This document shows, piece after piece, positions 1 through 8,906 of a stretch of 42,539 nucleotides of DNA. The translations under genes and the position numbers were made by a program. The DNA is from NORP181 sp047623555 (GTDB lineage Bacteria; Pseudomonadota; Alphaproteobacteria; Rhodobacterales; Rhodobacteraceae): contig JBLHMP010000031.1 in assembly GCA_047623555.1 (NCBI GenBank), positions 1 through 42,539 on the forward strand. The letters are read 5' to 3'. The first letter of the stretch is position 1. The number at the start of each line of letters is the position of its first letter. The notes below the pieces were generated by a model. The model did not search any database. It was not told the origin of the DNA and saw only the letters and a program-made list of their open reading frames with translations.

Positions 1-76
1 CGTTCTCAAGCACCAAACGTACTGCGCGCGCCCGCACTTCTGTCGAAAAACGGTTCCCTGAATTTCCTTTTGTCAT
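1..76 (-). CDS. IS3-family transposase OrfA, N-terminal fragment (runs off window)
   Basis: An ATG at 76 on the minus strand opens a frame reading MTKGNSGNRFSTEVRARAVR and continuing to the window edge. The phrase RFSxEVRxRAVRxVxE is typical of the N-terminal helix-turn-helix of IS3-family OrfA proteins, which bind the terminal repeats. A GGAAGG ribosome-binding site lies about 6 bases upstream. Only about 25 residues are visible, so OrfB and the frameshift site that normally joins OrfA to OrfB are not in view. Confidence 0.7.
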   Translation of the reverse strand, partial: MTKGNSGNRFSTEVRARAVRLVLEN

Positions 77-124
77 GACTTACCTTCCAAGCTTTACGCT
101 CTCCCGTAAACCCGGTCTGGTTCA
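1..124 (-). mobile_element. End of an IS3-family-like insertion sequence (partial)
   Basis: The insertion-sequence end is placed at base 124, where the minus strand reads TGAACCAGACCGGGTTTACG, similar to the TGAAC... terminal repeats of IS3-family elements. Forty-eight bases further in is the start of a transposase gene. Upstream of base 124 the reading frame is that of a tyrosine recombinase, and the homology stops exactly here, so the element sits inside the integrase gene. The rest of the element lies outside the window, so the other terminal repeat and the target duplication cannot be checked. The family assignment is inferred from the terminus and the OrfA start. Confidence 0.7.
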
Positions 125-1274
125 GACCTTCCTCCTGACGTAAGTCTGCCCCTCTAAGCTGCGTAATCTCAGAGGGGCGCGCACCAGTGTACGCGCAGGT
201 AATCGGCACCCATCGCTTAGTGGCGATCATGTGCGGCTTTTCTCGGATATACCCGTTCGGGTCTTCATTCGGCGTATAGGACCGTGACGCCATGAGAACC
301 TTAATCGCCTCTGCGTCGGTGTAGCCCTTTTCACGGGTTTGGACTTTACGGGGTTTTGGTTGTTTGACAGTGGCCGCGACATTCTCAGGTAAGATATCGT
401 TCTCTACGGCCCATGCGAAAAGTGTCCGAACTGCGGATAGATAGACGTCGCTCACTGTCTTTGCAGCCAGTGTTTTTATAAGAAGGTCACGCCATGCCAG
501 CAGGTCTTTCTTGGTGACGCGTATAGCGTTGTCGTGCCTCAAGAATTTGCGCAGATTTTCAATGACCGGACGTTGACGCTTGCCACCACTACGCATGAGC
601 CCAGCCTGAACACGGCTTTTCACATAATCAGCCCATAGGCCCGTCAGGCTAACATGCTGTTGCGACTCCTCTGGGGGCTGCGCGTTGACGATGATCGGTG
701 CTTTTGGCTGGCAAGTGAAGTCACCTTCATCGCGCTCTGCGACTCGTGCCAGCGCCTTAAGCTCTGCATTGGATAAAGCTCGGGCGACAAAGCGCCATTC
801 ATCACTGCCGGGTTCGGCGTCGGTATTACCGGATGCTTGGAAGCGTTTGATCTGCGCACCGACAAGCGTATTAAGTTCGTCGTTTTCTGCACTACCAGCG
901 ACAGCTATGCGCAAGCGCTCAACCAGCAGCTCATCAACATACCCCATTGAAGAATAGCGCGGATCATTCCGCAGTTCATCGTCAAAGGCCAGTCATTGCA
1001 TGTAGTGGCTGTGCGCAATCTGGTCAAGGGCCAAGGGGTAACGGGCCGGTGCGGCCAGCGGTTGCCCCTGCTCGGCCTGACGCTCTGCTAGGGCAATCTG
1101 GTGCTGTAGTTGCGCTACCGCGCCGGGTAAGAGCTTGAGCGCCTGCCGGTAGTCGCCACCCGATGGTGTGCGTAATTCGGTCTTACCGACGATTCCCCTT
1201 AAGTCTTTCGGAACAACCAGTCGCGCATGATACCGCCCGGAACGATTGACCATGTTCTTAATCTTGCCTGTCAT
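125..1274 (-). pseudogene. Tyrosine recombinase (phage/island integrase), broken by a stop codon and an IS
   Basis: The frame beginning at the ATG at 1274 (MTGKIKNMVNRSG...) has the N-terminal domain of the bacterial DUF6538-type integrases. It then hits an in-frame TGA at 995-993 and continues in the same frame as LAFDDELRNDPRYSS, so one base change (probably CGA to TGA) split it. The core-binding domain and the start of the catalytic domain follow, including the box I arginine in YTGARPSEI. Homology ends at the IS at base 124, so the catalytic HxxR and Tyr regions are missing. The gene sits immediately downstream of the tRNA-Val 3' end, the usual place for a tRNA-targeting integrase. It cannot make an active recombinase as it stands. 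Confidence 0.85.
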
Positions 1275-1363
1275 GACGGCCCCATTTGTAACCAAAGCTG
1301 TAACCACGGAACGGACATAAGCCCATAATAGCAAGGGTTTTCTTTGATTTCAAAGGGATGTAA

Positions 1364-1439
<76 letters not shown>

Positions 1440-1451
1440 GCTCTGGCGTGC

Positions 1452-1480
1452 GGTTTAGCCGTTGGAGTCGGCCCGTGCAA
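1452..1480 (-). promoter_or_regulatory. Candidate sigma-70 promoter of tRNA-Val
   Basis: On the minus strand TTGCAC (1480-1475) and TAAACC (1457-1452) are separated by 17 bases and end 12 bases before the mature tRNA. Spacing and position fit a housekeeping promoter. The -10 match is only partial. Confidence 0.45.
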
Positions 1481-1551
1481 GCCCTCTTTTGGATTATTTT
1501 GAACTTCTTGAAACCGTCTTCAAATCAACCACCTTCAACGCGACAAATACG

Positions 1552-2124
1552 TTATTCCAAGACGCGTTCTGTGCCGTTTTCAAGCAGATAGATACAGCCC
1601 TGCCGGTTTGGTAACGCGCCCATTTCGGCACGCCCTAACCCGCATGTCAGGCCGCGGACCACCTGCCCCAGCAAACCATGCGCCACAATTACGCTTGGCC
1701 CGGTCAGATCATCGAGAAAATCGGCAATGCGGGCCTGAAACGCTTGAAACCCTTCGCTACCCGGGGCCGCGCAGAATAGATCAAGATGGTGCGGATTGGC
1801 GTGAAACAGGTCGGGCCATTGGGCGCGGACCTCGCTGCGGGTCAGCCCCTGCCAGCTCCCGGCATAGGCCTCAGCCAGACGCATGTCTGTCTTATAGCTG
1901 CCGTCGCCCAGGGCAATTTTCGCCGTCTGCTGCGCCCGTCCCAAGGGCGAGCAATAGCAATCAGGGTCAAGCGCCAGAATATTGCCCATAAGGGCGGCCT
2001 GCCGGTGCGCCTGTTCAATGCCCAAGGTGGTCAGCGGAGATTCAAGCTGACCCTGAATGCGTTCCTGAGCGTTCCATTCGGTCTGCCCATGCCGCAGCAG
2101 CCAGATTTTCGGATATGTCACCAT
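1552..2124 (-). CDS. Histidine phosphatase family protein (phosphoglycerate mutase-like)
   Basis: This 190-residue protein has the RHG signature near the N terminus (LLRHGQTEWN, residues 9-18), whose His is the phospho-acceptor. A second catalytic His lies in VIVAHG (about residues 145-150) and the acidic residue in RLAEAYAGSWQG follows the family pattern. The superfamily includes cofactor-dependent phosphoglycerate mutase, the cobalamin phosphatase CobC and broad phosphatases. The size (about 190) and the lack of the longer GpmA insertions favour a small phosphatase. No neighbouring pathway gene identifies the substrate. It stands alone between the tRNA and a broken gene. Confidence 0.85.
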   Translation of the reverse strand: MVTYPKIWLLRHGQTEWNAQERIQGQLESPLTTLGIEQAHRQAALMGNILALDPDCYCSPLGRAQQTAKIALGDGSYKTDMRLAEAYAGSWQGLTRSEVRAQWPDLFHANPHHLDLFCAAPGSEGFQAFQARIADFLDDLTGPSVIVAHGLLGQVVRGLTCGLGRAEMGALPNRQGCIYLLENGTERVLE

Positions 2125-2238
2125 GATTGAAAAAGCGCTCCAAATTTTTGCTATAAGCTGAGTTTAATCAACCCATTATCTATTGTACTTGATGTAATAT
2201 ACGCCCTGCCAATACACTAATTTGGCAAGGCAAGCGCC

Positions 2239-2878
2239 TTAGCTGTGGCTGATTTTCGTGCCGAGAACGTTCAGGCATTCGCGCATAAACGCCGCCAACG
2301 CGGTCCAGCCCATCGCGGACACCATGTTGCCATCAACATGCGCCTCAAATGGCGACAAAGGCAATATGTACCGCCCGCCAGCGTGATCTCGGGCTCACAT
2401 GCGGCCAAACCGGCGACGCTTTTGCCCTTTAGCACACCGTTGACAGCCATCAGGATTTGCACCCCATGACAGATCGAAGGATCGGTTTACCAATCTCGTG
2501 GAAATGACGCACCATGGCCTGTACCCGCTTTTCGGTGCGAATATATTCCGGGCCTCGCCCGCCAGCGCAATAGACCGCATCATAGTCGGATAGAACAATC
2601 TCGCTAAAGGTTTTGTTGATCTCAAAATTATGACCGGGCTTTTCGGTATAGGTCTGGTGGCCCTCAAAATCATGTAGGGAAGTCACCAGATTGCCGACCT
2701 TGTTTTTGTCAGGGCAGACAACGTCGACAACATGGCCAACGGCCTCCATCCCTTGCTGAAACACAAAGATTTGATACTCTTCGCTGAATTCACCTGTCAG
2801 CATAAGTATTTTTTGCCGGTCATATGTCTGTTCTCCGAAAGACGTGCATCGCCAAAATTCTATGTTAGGAGCCATCAA
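2239..2878 (-). pseudogene. DJ-1/PfpI family protein, two frameshifts
   Basis: Three reading frames joined end to end reconstruct one DJ-1/PfpI-type protein. Frame 1 (2878 to about 2475) contains DFEGHQTYTEKPGHNF and the AGGRGPEYIR loop. A one-base loss near 2475 (a T run) then breaks the catalytic elbow: restoring it gives SICHGVQILMAVNGV, with the nucleophile Cys in CHG. Frame 2 runs to GGTY at about 2365, where a second one-base loss occurs. Frame 3 reads EAHVDGNMVSAMGW and ends VLGTKISHS at the TAA at 2241-2239. The family holds glyoxalases, deglycases and proteases. Both lesions are small, so sequencing error must be excluded. Confidence 0.8.
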
Positions 2879-2983
2879 CGCAGGGATATTTCCTGCCTCG
2901 TTTTCACCCCACCTGAATTGATAGACCTATTGGGTCGAAACCTACACCCGGCGGCAATTATCGCCAACCCGGGTGGGCGTCCC

Positions 2984-3433
2984 TTACTCTGCAACCGTCG
3001 TGTCTGGCGTTTCAGGCTGGGTTTTGAGGGGCTGGCGAAGTTTGCAAACAATCACACGACCGTTGGATTTTTCTTCGGAGCGATTAATCCGCAATTTGCC
3101 AAAAGGTTGTAGATTAAGTTCGCGCCCGCTTGCAATGGCCTCGCCCAGAATCGCTAGAACAGCCTCAATCGTTGGTTTGGCATCCTTTTTCTTAATGCCT
3201 GAACGTTCAACAACCAGATCAATCAGCTCTTTTTTTCTCATATCCGCTTCGCCGACGACCGGGGTCGACACAGTAACGACCTTGGGCACTGGTCCTGTCG
3301 ATGTCACAGTCACAGGGGCCTTCACAGCAGCCTTTTCTGTGGTTTTAGCGACGGTTTCTTTTGTAGAGCTGGTTGTACGAAGTGTCGGTACCTTAGGAGC
3401 AGCGACGGGGCTTTTGGGGGTGCTAGTGGTCAT
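2984..3433 (-). CDS. HU/IHF-family DNA-binding protein with a long N-terminal tail
   Basis: Residues 65-149 form an HU-type domain: MRKKELIDLVVERSGIKKKD, then the dimerisation helices and the arm region around NLQPFGKLRINRSEE. HU proteins bind DNA non-specifically and bend it in the nucleoid. The first 64 residues are a Thr/Val/Pro/Lys-rich, probably disordered tail (TTSTPKSPVAAPK...), so the protein is about 60% longer than a classical 90-residue HU. The conserved arm Pro of HU (RNP motif) is not evident, so the binding mode may differ. An alternative start at the internal Met65 would give a plain HU-like core. The gene is monocistronic, downstream of lon on the same strand. Confidence 0.8.
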   Translation of the reverse strand: MTTSTPKSPVAAPKVPTLRTTSSTKETVAKTTEKAAVKAPVTVTSTGPVPKVVTVSTPVVGEADMRKKELIDLVVERSGIKKKDAKPTIEAVLAILGEAIASGRELNLQPFGKLRINRSEEKSNGRVIVCKLRQPLKTQPETPDTTVAE

Positions 3434-3603
3434 TTTTCTGCCTCATTGTTTCTTACCTGGCACCAAACTAACCCGATCTGGTGAATACATCTAGATTTCA
3501 ATGCCAACGGCATCCGAACAAGACCAGAACTGGTGACTCAATAGCGCTCTGACATACGTTGGGCCCGCCCCTTGCCCAAGGATTGGGCGCAACGCCTGAG
3601 TGC

Positions 3604-3635
3604 AAAAAAAACGAGCCCGTGAAAGGCCCGTTTTT
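3604..3635 (-). terminator. Rho-independent terminator of lon
   Basis: On the minus strand an AACG-G-GCC / GGC-T-CGTT stem with one mismatch and a 7-nt loop is followed by a run of eight T. It begins 26 bases after the lon stop codon. The plus strand also has a T run after the same stem, so it may work both ways. Confidence 0.7.
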
Positions 3636-3660
3636 GTTCGTATGTTTGGCCGCAGCTAGA

Positions 3661-6075
3661 TCAGTGCGCGGTTGCCGGCGTCGACCCTTCCGAAGGTTTC
3701 AGCAACGCGCGTGCGGCGGCGGCTTCTTCTTCGGCGGCCTCGTCCCAATCAATTGGCACAGGCTTGCGGATCAGCGCGTGTTCCAGAACCTCGGACACAT
3801 GACTGACAGGAATGATTTTCAGCCCCTCTTTAACGTTATCAGGGATTTCCACCAAATCTTTTTCGTTGTCCTTGGGGATCAGAACGGTTTTGATACCGCC
3901 CCTTAACGCCGCAAGCAGCTTTTCCTTGAGACCGCCAATAGGCAGCGCATTACCACGCAAAGTAACCTCGCCTGTCATTGCCAGATCTTTGCGCACCGGA
4001 ATGCGGGTCAGAACCGACACAATCGACGTCACCATTGCCAGACCGGCCGATGGCCCGTCCTTGGGTGTGGCACCTTCGGGCACGTGAACGTGAATATCCA
4101 TGTGATCAAATCGCGACGGATGCACCCCAATCTGCGGGCTGATTGAGCGCACATAAGACGATGCCGCCTCAATGGATTCCTTCATCACATCGCCCAGCTT
4201 GCCGGTGGTTTTCATCCGGCCCTTACCAGGTAGACGCAGCGCCTCGATGCTGAGCAATTCGCCACCAACAGTGGTAAAGGCAAGCCCGGTGACAACGCCG
4301 ATCTGATCTTCTTGTTCGGCCAAGCCATAGCGGTATTTAGGCACGCCGAGGTATTCGTCCAGATTGTCAGCCGTCACCTTGATCGTGTCAGCCTCTTTGC
4401 GGATGATCTTGGTCAGCGATTTGCGCGCCACTTTGGCGATCTCACGCTCAAGGTTTCGCACACCAGCTTCACGCGTATAGACGCGAATAATGGCCGTTAA
4501 CGCATCATCCGTCAGTTCAAATTCGCTGGCTTTCAGGCCGTGGTTCTTGATCTGTTTGTCCAGCAAATGCAGCTTGGCAATCTCGCGTTTCTCATCCTCG
4601 GTATAGCCTGCCAGCGGAATGATCTCCATCCGGTCAAGCAAAGGGCCGGGCATGTTATAGCTGTTGGCAGTGGTCAGGAACATCACATTTGACAGGTCAT
4701 ATTCGACCTCAAGATAGTGATCGGTAAACGTGCCGTTTTGTTCCGGATCAAGCACCTCGAGCATAGCCGACGCCGGATCTCCGCGGAAATCCTGGCCCAT
4801 CTTATCTATTTCATCCAGCAATATCAAAGGATTGACTGTTTTAGCTTTTTTAAGCGCCTGAATGATCTTGCCGGGCATTGAGCCGATATATGTCCGGCGA
4901 TGACCGCGAATTTCGCTCTCATCACGCACACCACCCAGTGAGATGCGAATAAATTCGCGCCCCGTGGCCTTGGCGACAGATTTGCCAAGGCTGGTTTTAC
5001 CAACACCCGGAGGGCCGACCAAACACATGATCGGGCCTTTCATCTTTTTGCTGCGCTGCTGCACGGCCAGATATTCGACAATACGTTCCTTGACCTTTTC
5101 AAGCCCGTAATGGTCGTTATCAAGCACTTCTTGCGCGCGGTTCAAATCTTTTTTGACCCGCGATTTTGTGCCCCACGGGATCGCCAGCAGCCAGTCAAGA
5201 TAGTTGCGCACAACGGTGGCTTCGGCGCTCATCGGGCTCATGTTCTTGAGCTTTTTCAGCTCGCCCTCGGCCTTTTCGCGGGCTTCTTTACTGAACTTGG
5301 TCTCCGCGATTTTGGCCTCAAGTTCGGCAATCTCGTTGGTGCCGTCTTCGCCGTCACCCAGTTCTTTCTGGATCGCCTTGATCTGCTCATTCAGGTAATA
5401 TTCGCGCTGGGTTTTTTCCATTTGCGATTTGACCCGGGTTTTGATTTTTTTCTCAACCTGAAGCACGCTCATTTCGCCCTGCATCAGGCCATAGACTTTT
5501 TCAAGCCGCTCGCTGATTGACAGGGTCTCAAGCAGGTCCTGCTTTTGCTCAACCTCAATGCCCAGATGCCCAGCCACCAGATCGGCGAGCTTGGCCGGTT
5601 CGGTGGATTCACCAACAGCCGTCAGCGCTTCTTCGGGGATGTTTTTGCGCACTTTGGCATAACGTTCAAATTCATCACCAACCGTGCGCAGCAAGGCCTC
5701 GGTCGTGATCTCGTCGCCGGGCAATTCGGTAAGATACTCGGCGCGGGCCTCAAAGAAATTGTCGTTTTCCAGGAATTCCGTGATGCGCACGCGGGCCTGG
5801 CCTTCGACCAGCACCTTGACGGTACCGTCGGGCAGCTTCAGCAATTGCAAGACGTTGGCCAACACACCGGCGCGGTAAATTCCGTCGCTGGCAGGGTCAT
5901 CCGCACCTGGATCAATCTGGCTGGACAGCAGGATCTGCTTGTCATCCGCCATTACTTCTTCCAGGGCCCGCACCGATTTTTCGCGACCCACGAATAGCGG
6001 CACAATCATATGTGGAAAAACCACAATATCACGCAAAGGCAGTACTGGGTACGAGGAATTAAGAGGATATTTCAT
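3661..6075 (-). CDS. lon: ATP-dependent protease Lon (LonA)
   Basis: This 804-residue protein is full length for bacterial LonA. The N-terminal substrate-binding domain (about 1-200, starting PVLPLRDIVVFPHM) is followed by a coiled region (200-290). The AAA+ module has Walker A GPPGVGKT (354-361) and Walker B LILLDEID (417-424). The C-terminal Ser-Lys protease domain has the catalytic Ser in PKDGPSAG (S676) and the Lys in GGLKEK (K717). Lon is a cytoplasmic hexamer that degrades misfolded and regulatory proteins. AAGGA lies about 8 bases before the ATG. An Ala/Glu-rich tail follows the protease domain. The gene is intact, unlike several shorter neighbours. Confidence 0.98.
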   Translation of the reverse strand: MKYPLNSSYPVLPLRDIVVFPHMIVPLFVGREKSVRALEEVMADDKQILLSSQIDPGADDPASDGIYRAGVLANVLQLLKLPDGTVKVLVEGQARVRITEFLENDNFFEARAEYLTELPGDEITTEALLRTVGDEFERYAKVRKNIPEEALTAVGESTEPAKLADLVAGHLGIEVEQKQDLLETLSISERLEKVYGLMQGEMSVLQVEKKIKTRVKSQMEKTQREYYLNEQIKAIQKELGDGEDGTNEIAELEAKIAETKFSKEAREKAEGELKKLKNMSPMSAEATVVRNYLDWLLAIPWGTKSRVKKDLNRAQEVLDNDHYGLEKVKERIVEYLAVQQRSKKMKGPIMCLVGPPGVGKTSLGKSVAKATGREFIRISLGGVRDESEIRGHRRTYIGSMPGKIIQALKKAKTVNPLILLDEIDKMGQDFRGDPASAMLEVLDPEQNGTFTDHYLEVEYDLSNVMFLTTANSYNMPGPLLDRMEIIPLAGYTEDEKREIAKLHLLDKQIKNHGLKASEFELTDDALTAIIRVYTREAGVRNLEREIAKVARKSLTKIIRKEADTIKVTADNLDEYLGVPKYRYGLAEQEDQIGVVTGLAFTTVGGELLSIEALRLPGKGRMKTTGKLGDVMKESIEAASSYVRSISPQIGVHPSRFDHMDIHVHVPEGATPKDGPSAGLAMVTSIVSVLTRIPVRKDLAMTGEVTLRGNALPIGGLKEKLLAALRGGIKTVLIPKDNEKDLVEIPDNVKEGLKIIPVSHVSEVLEHALIRKPVPIDWDEAAEEEAAAARALLKPSEGSTPATAH

Positions 6076-6259
6076 GCTCTGTCCTTATTGTTGGCAAGAC
6101 AGCTCTGGTCCCTCATCCGAGGCAACGCTTGGCCATCTCCTGTCATGGATGTGTAACGTGGGGCGCTTGGTGGCCCGTTTCAACCTTACTCACCCGTCTG
6201 TTTGCGGCAGAATGACCTGTGATCCGGGTGTCTGCAAGCTATCAATGCAGACACATTGC

Positions 6260-6282
6260 AAAAATTGAGGCGCAGAAGCGCC
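6260..6282 (-). terminator. Terminator downstream of tgt
   Basis: The minus strand reads GGCGC-TTCT-GCGCC followed by TCAATTTTT, a five-pair GC stem with a tetraloop and a short T run. It lies about 125 bases past the tgt stop and upstream of lon. The 6076-6406 gap holds this hairpin, the longer inverted repeat at 6320-6395 and the lon 5' region. No gene is visible there. Confidence 0.55.
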
Positions 6283-6319
6283 ATTAGATATTTTGCGCGC
6301 CCAATAGGCACGCGGGCTT

Positions 6320-6395
6320 CCGGCGGGATATTTTGGAAAAGCAGAAAGGTTAGTCGTGGCATTCAACTTCCAGTTTCCTAAAATATCCCCGCCGG
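6320..6395. repeat. Inverted repeat with CCGGCGGG(G)ATATTTT arms (dispersed Rhodobacteraceae-type repeat)
   Basis: The arms CCGGCGGGATATTTTGGAAA (6320-6339) and TTTCCTAAAATATCCCCGCC (6374-6393, continuing GG) are inverted copies around a 34-base loop, with one bulged base. The motif CCTCCGGCGGGGATATTTT resembles dispersed repeats that I recall from roseobacter genomes. Partial relatives occur at 25036-25069 and 29152-29187 in this window. It starts 12 bases after the tgt stop codon. Confidence 0.65.
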
Positions 6396-6406
6396 AGGCA
6401 AAGAAT

Positions 6407-7537
6407 TTATCGAGGCTCGATATCCCCTTGCGCGCGGTCCGCATGGAAGTTGGCCTGCCAGGATGTAAAATTTCCGGCTGCGATTGCCGCACGCATTCCG
6501 GCCATCAAATCTTGATAATACCGCAAATTATGCCAGGTCAGCAGCATACCCGAGATCATTTCACCTGCCCGAAACACATGGTGTAGATAGGCGCGGCTAT
6601 AGCGAGAGCAGGCCGGGCAACTGCAACCTTCATCCAATGGCCGCGGATCATCGGCGTGGCGGGCGTTTTTGATGTTTAGCACACCATTGCGGGTGAATAC
6701 CTGCCCGGTGCGGCCAGATCGAGACGGCAAAACGCAATCCATCATATCGATGCCGCGCGCTACCGCCCCAACAATGTCATCGGGTTTACCAACCCCCATC
6801 AAATAACGTGGACGATCCTTGGGCAGCATGTCCGGTGCGTAATCCAACACCTCGAACATCATGTCCTGCCCCTCGCCCACAGCCAAGCCACCAACCGCGT
6901 AGCCATCAAAGCCGATACTCTTCAATGCTTCCGCCGATTCCTGGCGTTGCTCGGAGAATACACTGCCCTGCTGGATGCCAAACAGCGCATGATCCGGGCG
7001 ATCGCCAAAGGCATCACGGGATCTTTGCGCCCATCGCATCGACAATTGCATACTGTCCAGCGCGGTCTTTTCATCCGCCGGGAACGGTGTGCATTCATCA
7101 AAGCACATGACGATATCACTGCCCAACAAGCGCTGAATTCCCATCGAGCGTTCTGGCGTAATCTCGTGCAGTGACCCGTCGATATGGGATTTAAATGTTA
7201 CCCCCTGCTCGGTCAGTTTTCGCAAACCCGCCAGACTCATCACTTGAAACCCACCGCTGTCCGTCAGAATCGGCCGATCCCAGTTCATGAACTTGTGCAA
7301 GCCACCCAGCCGATCAATACGTTCCGCCGACGGGCGCAGCATCAGATGATAGGTATTGCCCAGCAGGATGTCGGCTCCGGTCGCCGCCACGCTTTCAGGC
7401 AGCATCGCCTTGACTGTTGCAGCCGTACCAACCGGCATAAACGCAGGCGTGCGAATATCACCGCGCGTAGTGTGAATCACGCCAGTGCGTGCACGGCCGT
7501 CAGTGGCGGCCAGATCAAAGCTAAAGGAACGGGGCAT
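6407..7537 (-). CDS. tgt: tRNA-guanine transglycosylase (queuine tRNA-ribosyltransferase)
   Basis: This 376-residue enzyme exchanges G34 of GUN-anticodon tRNAs for the queuosine precursor preQ1. The general acid/base Asp is in LTDSGG (D93). The nucleophilic Asp is in MMDCVLPSR (D267). Zinc ligands are C305, C307, C310 (GCSCPAC) and H336 (TWHN). The length matches bacterial Tgt. It reads away from the SPFH gene, with 143 bases between the two starts. No other queuosine genes are in view. Confidence 0.97.
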   Translation of the reverse strand: MPRSFSFDLAATDGRARTGVIHTTRGDIRTPAFMPVGTAATVKAMLPESVAATGADILLGNTYHLMLRPSAERIDRLGGLHKFMNWDRPILTDSGGFQVMSLAGLRKLTEQGVTFKSHIDGSLHEITPERSMGIQRLLGSDIVMCFDECTPFPADEKTALDSMQLSMRWAQRSRDAFGDRPDHALFGIQQGSVFSEQRQESAEALKSIGFDGYAVGGLAVGEGQDMMFEVLDYAPDMLPKDRPRYLMGVGKPDDIVGAVARGIDMMDCVLPSRSGRTGQVFTRNGVLNIKNARHADDPRPLDEGCSCPACSRYSRAYLHHVFRAGEMISGMLLTWHNLRYYQDLMAGMRAAIAAGNFTSWQANFHADRAQGDIEPR

Positions 7538-7680
7538 ATTGCTCTTTCATCAGATTTCGCCGCCTTGTTGCGCAATACCACTCGTTTGCCAAGCAATCTT
7601 CGCTATATACAGCCTCATATCTTGATATTCACCCTCGCACCCCCAAATGTATACCATTGTACACGAATAAAGGACACTAA

Positions 7681-8571
7681 ATGATTGATCCAGAAATCCT
7701 TGATCTCTTGAGCGGTAATATCGCCTATATCCTAGGCGCTTTGTTTTTAGTTGTCGTCATCTTCAAAGGTGTACGCATTGTTCCGCAATCGCAAAAATTC
7801 GTGATTGAACGTTTTGGCCGCCTGCATCAGGTGCTTGGCCCAGGCATCAACTTTATCGTTCCATTTCTGGATGTTGTCGCCCACAAAATCTCAATTCTTG
7901 AGCGTCAGTTGCCAACCATGACGCAGGACGCGATCACCGCCGATAACGTGCTTGTGCAGGTCGATACATCGGTGTTTTACCGCATTATTGAACCGGAAAA
8001 GACTGTTTATCGTATCCGCGATGTAGACCCGGCGATTTCCACCACTGTCGCAGGCATCGTGCGTGCCCAGATCGGCAAAATGGAGCTGGATCAGGTACAA
8101 TCCAACCGCTCCGACCTAACCAGCGCCATCAAAGCCGCGCTGTTTGTTGTTGTTGATGATTGGGGTATCGAAGTCACCCGCGCAGAATTGCTTGACGTTA
8201 ATCTGGATCAGGCGACGCGATCCGCCATGTTGCAACAACTGAACGCCGAACGGGCCCGCCGGGCCCAGGTGACCGAGGCCGAAGGCACCAAACGCGCGGT
8301 CGAACTGGCCGCTGATGCCGAACTTTACGCGTCTGAACAATCGGCCAAAGCCCGCCGCATTCTGGCCGACGCCGAGGCCTATGCCACCCAGGTCGTTGCC
8401 CGCGCCATAGCCGAACACGGTATCGAGGCGGCGCAGTATCAGGTTGCCCTGAAACAGGTTGAGGCGCTGCACGCCTTGGGCGCTGGTGAAGGATCACAAA
8501 CCATCGTGCTGCCATCCAACGCCATTGATGCCTTTGGCGACGCGTTCAAAATGCTGAAAGGCAACAAATAA
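7681..8571 (+). CDS. SPFH-domain (stomatin/prohibitin-like) membrane protein, QmcA type
   Basis: This 296-residue protein has one N-terminal membrane anchor (about residues 12-30, IAYILGALFLVVVIF). An SPFH/band 7 domain follows (FVIERFGRLHQVLGPGINFIVPFLD...), with the conserved RxQIGxMELDQV region. A charged Ala/Glu-rich coiled coil lies at about 180-255. Bacterial members form membrane-associated oligomers and are linked to membrane-protein quality control. The next gene encodes an NfeD-like protein, the standard partner, and its ATG shares a base with this stop codon (TAATG). The C terminus SNAIDAFGDAFKML is typical of QmcA-like proteins. The name is by homology only. Confidence 0.92.
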   Translation: MIDPEILDLLSGNIAYILGALFLVVVIFKGVRIVPQSQKFVIERFGRLHQVLGPGINFIVPFLDVVAHKISILERQLPTMTQDAITADNVLVQVDTSVFYRIIEPEKTVYRIRDVDPAISTTVAGIVRAQIGKMELDQVQSNRSDLTSAIKAALFVVVDDWGIEVTRAELLDVNLDQATRSAMLQQLNAERARRAQVTEAEGTKRAVELAADAELYASEQSAKARRILADAEAYATQVVARAIAEHGIEAAQYQVALKQVEALHALGAGEGSQTIVLPSNAIDAFGDAFKMLKGNK

Positions 8572-8846
8572 TGGCCGAACTCTGGTCCATCTGGTGGGTC
8601 TGGCTGTCCGGCGCTTTGGCGTTAGGCATCCTTGAGGTGCTGCTCCCCGGCTTTGTCTTTCTGGGCTTTGCCATCGGCGCGGTCGCGGTGGCCCTGATCC
8701 TGTTGATCACCGGCCCCGCCTCTAGCCTGCCGGTTCTGCTGCTGATCTTTGCCGCGCTATCGCTTGCCAGTTGGCTGGTGATGCGCAAGATGTTCGCGCT
8801 GCCCAAGGGACAGGTAAAGACCTTTGATAGCGATATTAATGATTGA
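8571..8846 (+). CDS. NfeD family membrane protein (SPFH partner)
   Basis: This 91-residue protein has two hydrophobic segments (about 10-35 and 38-60) separated by GPASSLPV and ends in a short soluble tail. The opening WWVWLSGALALGILEVLLPG matches short NfeD (YbbK-type) proteins. It lacks a long OB-fold tail, so it is a short member of the family. NfeD proteins are almost always encoded next to SPFH proteins and probably act with them in the membrane. Translation is probably coupled to the upstream gene through the TAATG overlap. Confidence 0.88.
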   Translation: MAELWSIWWVWLSGALALGILEVLLPGFVFLGFAIGAVAVALILLITGPASSLPVLLLIFAALSLASWLVMRKMFALPKGQVKTFDSDIND

Positions 8847-8906
8847 CCGCCAAACGGCGTGACGCATCCATGATGGTTATTGATACACGAGCATGGTTGC
8901 CTCACG

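Noticed and set aside
6076..6260. Heat-shock (sigma-32) promoter of lon
   Set aside because: No convincing CTTGAA...CCCCAT-like pair was found; only loose matches such as CTTGCA.
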